64,000 nt of DNA from Pseudoneobacillus rhizosphaerae (GTDB lineage Bacteria; Bacillota; Bacilli; Bacillales; Cytobacillaceae). Each line of letters starts with the position of its first letter. The first letter of the stretch is position 1. Positions 61,680-64,000 of the stretch are shown here, in pieces. Location of the stretch: contig NZ_CAKJTG010000003.1 of NCBI RefSeq assembly GCF_917563885.1, positions 184,822 through 248,821 of the forward strand, given 5' to 3'. The translations under genes were made by a program, and so were the position numbers. The notes under the pieces were generated by a model. That model was not told the DNA's origin and did not search any database. It worked only from the letters and a program-made list of their open reading frames with translations.

Positions 61680-62394
61680 AGTAGAAAACCTTTATAAACA
61701 GTTCGGGAAAACCGAAGTACTTAAAAATATTTCGACTACTATCGATACAGGAGAAGTCGTCTCAATCATCGGACCTTCAGGATCAGGTAAGTCAACCTTT
61801 CTCCGTTGCCTAAATTTATTAGAAGTGCCAACAAAAGGGAAGATTTGGATTGAAGGTCAAGAAATGACAGATCCTAAAACAAATATTATGAAAGTGCGCC
61901 AAGAGATCGGGATGGTTTTTCAGCACTTTTATTTATTCCCACATCTGAGCGTTTTGGATAACTTAACGTATGCACCAATGAAGGTAAAAGGACTTTCACG
62001 TGATGAGGCACAAACTAAGGCAAAAGATCTGTTAGCTAAAGTCGGCTTAACTGAAAAAGAAACAGCTTTCCCAGCCAATCTTTCGGGTGGACAGAAACAG
62101 CGTGTGGCCATTGCCCGTGCGCTTGCGATGGAACCGAAGCTCATGTTGTTTGATGAACCAACATCTGCACTTGATCCAGAAATGGTGAAAGAAGTATTGA
62201 ACGTAATGAAGGATCTCGCACAATCAGGTATGACGATGGCCGTTGTAACACATGAAATGAGATTCGCTCGCGAAGTAGCAGATCGAATTATGTTCCTTGA
62301 TGAAGGGACATTATTAGAAGAAGGAGCTCCTAGTGAGTTTTTTACCAATCCAAAGACAAGTCGAGCACGCGACTTTCTTGAAAAGATTCTATAA
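61672..62394 (+). CDS. artR: Amino acid ABC transporter ATPase (ArtR-like)
   Basis: This 240-residue ATPase energises the art uptake system. It has Walker [11 protein letters not shown] loop VFQHFYLFP, signature LSGGQKQR, Walker [15 protein letters not shown] and switch His VTHEM. It uses a GTG start with AAGGAAG upstream and overlaps artQ by 8 bases. It ends the operon at a terminator. Confidence 0.9.
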   Translation: MIKVENLYKQFGKTEVLKNISTTIDTGEVVSIIGPSGSGKSTFLRCLNLLEVPTKGKIWIEGQEMTDPKTNIMKVRQEIGMVFQHFYLFPHLSVLDNLTYAPMKVKGLSRDEAQTKAKDLLAKVGLTEKETAFPANLSGGQKQRVAIARALAMEPKLMLFDEPTSALDPEMVKEVLNVMKDLAQSGMTMAVVTHEMRFAREVADRIMFLDEGTLLEEGAPSEFFTNPKTSRARDFLEKIL

Positions 62395-62410
62395 AATTAT
62401 TGTGGATAAG

Positions 62411-62443
62411 AAAAGAGGCTCTCTAAATGAGTAGCCTCTTTGT
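62411..62443. terminator. Bidirectional terminator after artR
   Basis: AAAAGAGGCT pairs with AGCCTCTTTG; it serves artR and the small minus-strand ORF. Confidence 0.75.
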
Positions 62444-62455
62444 TAAATTTATTAA

Positions 62456-62599
62456 TTAATGAATCCGAATCGTTTCATATATATCTACATCATGATGAAC
62501 TCTTGTGTGCTTTGATTCCATTAACTCAAATTCCTCCATTGGATCAATTGTTTCACCAAACCACCAGTTTTTAAGTTCGTAATAGATAAAGTTAAACAC
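62456..62599 (-). CDS. Small protein of unknown function (47 aa)
   Basis: The frame runs from GTG 62599 (AAGGAGGG 7 bases upstream; an ATG at 62605 is too close to it) to TAA at 62456. The product is aromatic at the N-terminus (FNFIYYELKNWWFGE) and acidic/His-rich after it (MEEFELMESKHTRVHHDVD). The RBS, the convergent terminator and the lack of other content in the 450-base gap support a real gene. I do not recognise it. Bases 62640-62820 are AT-rich with no recognisable element. Confidence 0.55.
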   Translation of the reverse strand: MFNFIYYELKNWWFGETIDPMEEFELMESKHTRVHHDVDIYETIRIH

Positions 62600-62847
62600 A
62601 AGCATTCCCTCCTTAGGGGGTGGATAAATTTTTATTAGTGATTTTATTAATTTATTTTGTGAATCATTTCACATATATAGTGTAACATAGGAAAACGAAT
62701 AATTGGGGATTTTAAAAGCGGTTTCATAAAGTTGTCATAATCGTAGTTAACAGTCTATTTTCTAGCACTAAAGGTCATCTATTTTTTATATTCTGATAGA
62801 CAATGTTAGAATAGGAGTAATAAACAAAGTAGAGGAGATGTAATCTA

Positions 62848-63807
62848 ATGTCAGAGAGAATTGAACAGGCAACTTTTGCTGGAGGCTGTTTTTGGTGCAT
62901 GGTTTCGCCATTTGATGAACAGCCTGGAATTATTGATATCGTTTCTGGTTATACAGGTGGACATACTAAAAATCCAACCTATGAAGAAGTATGCTCTAAT
63001 ACGACTGGTCACTACGAAGCTGTCCAGATTACATTTGATCCAGCTGTTTTTCCATATACAAAATTGCTTGAACTGTTTTGGCAGCAAATTGACCCAACGG
63101 ATGCAGGCGGGCAGTTCAATGATAGAGGCTCATCTTATAAGACTGCTATTTTTTATCATAGTGAGGTGCAAAGGGAACAGGCAGAAGCCTCAAAAAGCGA
63201 ACTTGAAAATAGTGGACGATTTCAACAGCCGATTGTAACGGAAATCTTACCTGCAAGTCCCTTTTACCAAGCAGAGGAAAAGCATCAGCAGTACTATAAA
63301 AAGAACCCCTTCCACTACAATCTTTATAAGGAAGGTTCTGGACGGACACGTTTTATCCGTGAAAATTGGAAGAATCGTAAAAACGATGAGCAGCTGCGAA
63401 AGGAACTTACGCCAATCCAATATGAAGTAACAAGAAACAATGCGACAGAGCCACCATTCAGAAACGAATTTTGGAATCATACCGAAGATGGTATCTATGT
63501 TGATATTATTTCAGGGGAGCCATTGTTTAGTTCGAAGGATAAATATGATGCAGGCTGTGGATGGCCAAGCTTTACGAAGCCATTGCGTCGCTTTGAGATA
63601 GAGGAAAAGTTTGATACCTCACATGGAATGAGAAGGATTGAAGTTCGGAGTAAGACATCTGAATCCCATCTAGGACATGTTTTTGATGATGGACCAGGTC
63701 CTGATCGCGCACGATATTGTATAAATTCAGCCGCCCTTAGATTTGTGCCCAAGAACAAGCTTGTTGAAGAAGGATATGGGGAGTTTGTTGGGTTGTTTGA
63801 ATACTAA
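62848..63807 (+). CDS. msrAB: Bifunctional peptide methionine sulfoxide reductase MsrA/MsrB
   Basis: This 319-residue fusion repairs both diastereomers of methionine sulfoxide using thioredoxin. The MsrA domain (about 1-155) has GGCFWCM with the catalytic Cys. The MsrB domain (about 175-310) has [10 protein letters not shown] (resolving Cys region), [11 protein letters not shown] and [11 protein letters not shown] with the catalytic Cys. The zinc-binding CxxC pairs of many MsrB proteins are absent, as in other fused forms. RBS GAGGAGATG precedes the ATG. Repeat array D begins just after the stop. Confidence 0.95.
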   Translation: MSERIEQATFAGGCFWCMVSPFDEQPGIIDIVSGYTGGHTKNPTYEEVCSNTTGHYEAVQITFDPAVFPYTKLLELFWQQIDPTDAGGQFNDRGSSYKTAIFYHSEVQREQAEASKSELENSGRFQQPIVTEILPASPFYQAEEKHQQYYKKNPFHYNLYKEGSGRTRFIRENWKNRKNDEQLRKELTPIQYEVTRNNATEPPFRNEFWNHTEDGIYVDIISGEPLFSSKDKYDAGCGWPSFTKPLRRFEIEEKFDTSHGMRRIEVRSKTSESHLGHVFDDGPGPDRARYCINSAALRFVPKNKLVEEGYGEFVGLFEY

Positions 63808-63811
63808 TAAC

Positions 63812-64000
63812 GGCTCTATTGGACAAAAATTAATAAAAAATATGCGCACAGTCCAATAGAAGGCCTCTATCGGACAAAAGACCACGAAAGAATGTGTCAA
63901 CAGTCCAATAGAAGGCCTCTATCGGACAAAAGACCACGAAAGAATGTGCCAACAGTCCAATAGAAGTCCTCTATCGGACAAAAGACCACGAAAGAATGTG
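63812..64000. repeat. Tandem palindromic repeat array D (52-bp period, at least 3.5 copies, runs off the window)
   Basis: Units with CTCTATCGGACAAAAG begin at about 63865, 63917 and 63969, after a diverged first unit at 63812. Each is bounded by inverted arms CTAT(C/T)GGAC and GTCCAATAG. The GGAC...GTCC layout is like array B. The internal AGACCACGAAAGAATGTG is almost invariant between the last three units. Confidence 0.92.

Noticed and set aside
1..64000. Prophage, integrated plasmid or insertion sequence
   Set aside because: No integrase, transposase, capsid, replication or conjugation genes were seen on either strand.

Overview
The window is AT-rich, densely packed chromosomal DNA from a Gram-positive, endospore-former-like Bacillaceae (Bacillus sensu lato). 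The evidence is strong purine-rich ribosome binding sites, frequent TTG and GTG starts, many U-tailed terminators, and orthologue-like clusters known from Bacillus: ydbST, ykoP/ykoQ, lnrJKLMN, artPQR, yxcD, RNase J and a KinA/KinE-type PAS kinase. I see no rRNA, tRNA, phage, plasmid, transposase or CRISPR locus. No species is assigned.

Layout. 1-6.3 kb: C-terminal part of a SelO pseudokinase, a D,D-carboxypeptidase, a 51-bp palindromic tandem array, an MFS plus D-2-hydroxyacid dehydrogenase pair, a DinB protein, a second array and a NERD protein whose 3' end lies inside that array. 6.5-12.3 kb: a TerC-type metal exporter, molybdenum-hydroxylase maturation genes (MobA-like, XdhC, CoxI-like), two more DinB proteins and ydbST. 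12.6-20 kb: a LiaI-like membrane protein, a VOC protein, a beta-lactamase-fold hydrolase, ykoP/ykoQ, a CPBP protease and a NarL-type two-component system. 20-28 kb: mixed small enzymes, nagA with a decayed nagB, and a PAS histidine kinase. 28-33.4 kb: a complete lnrJKLMN-type sensor and ABC exporter locus. 33.7-37.4 kb: a transporter with two M20 amidohydrolases. 38-40.6 kb: an XRE/TPR regulator divergent from an MFS exporter, with matching palindromic operators. 41-46 kb: a SWIM-SNF2 ATPase, an unannotated 56-residue peptide gene and a divergent HTH/vWA pair. 46-51.5 kb: accessory genes (lipoprotein, SDR relic, GNAT, phosphatase, peptidase, kinase-like). 51.5-58.6 kb: RNase J, a receiver-only regulator, an aminotransferase, a 594-bp inverted-repeat element, a Mn2+ (yybP-ykoY) riboswitch operon, a SET protein and a degenerate CPBP protein. 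58.8-64 kb: another M20 hydrolase, the art arginine-type ABC transporter with an ARG box, a small ORF, MsrAB and a fourth array.

Themes. Envelope and antimicrobial defence is prominent (lnr, ydbST, LiaI-like, CPBP, two NarL-type two-component systems, MFS pumps). So is scavenging of amino-acid derivatives (two M20 clusters, art transporter, aminotransferase). Metal and redox homeostasis is represented by TerC, the Mn riboswitch operon and MsrAB.

The most unusual features are: (1) four separate intergenic arrays sharing a 51-52 bp period and, in at least three, a palindromic unit; (2) a yybP-ykoY riboswitch placed before a glycine-zipper membrane protein and a DUF2653/YxcD protein instead of a recognisable Mn exporter; (3) a 594-bp element bounded by about 50-bp inverted repeats that abut the stop codons of two convergent genes; and (4) the 56-residue peptide gene with a double-glycine motif.
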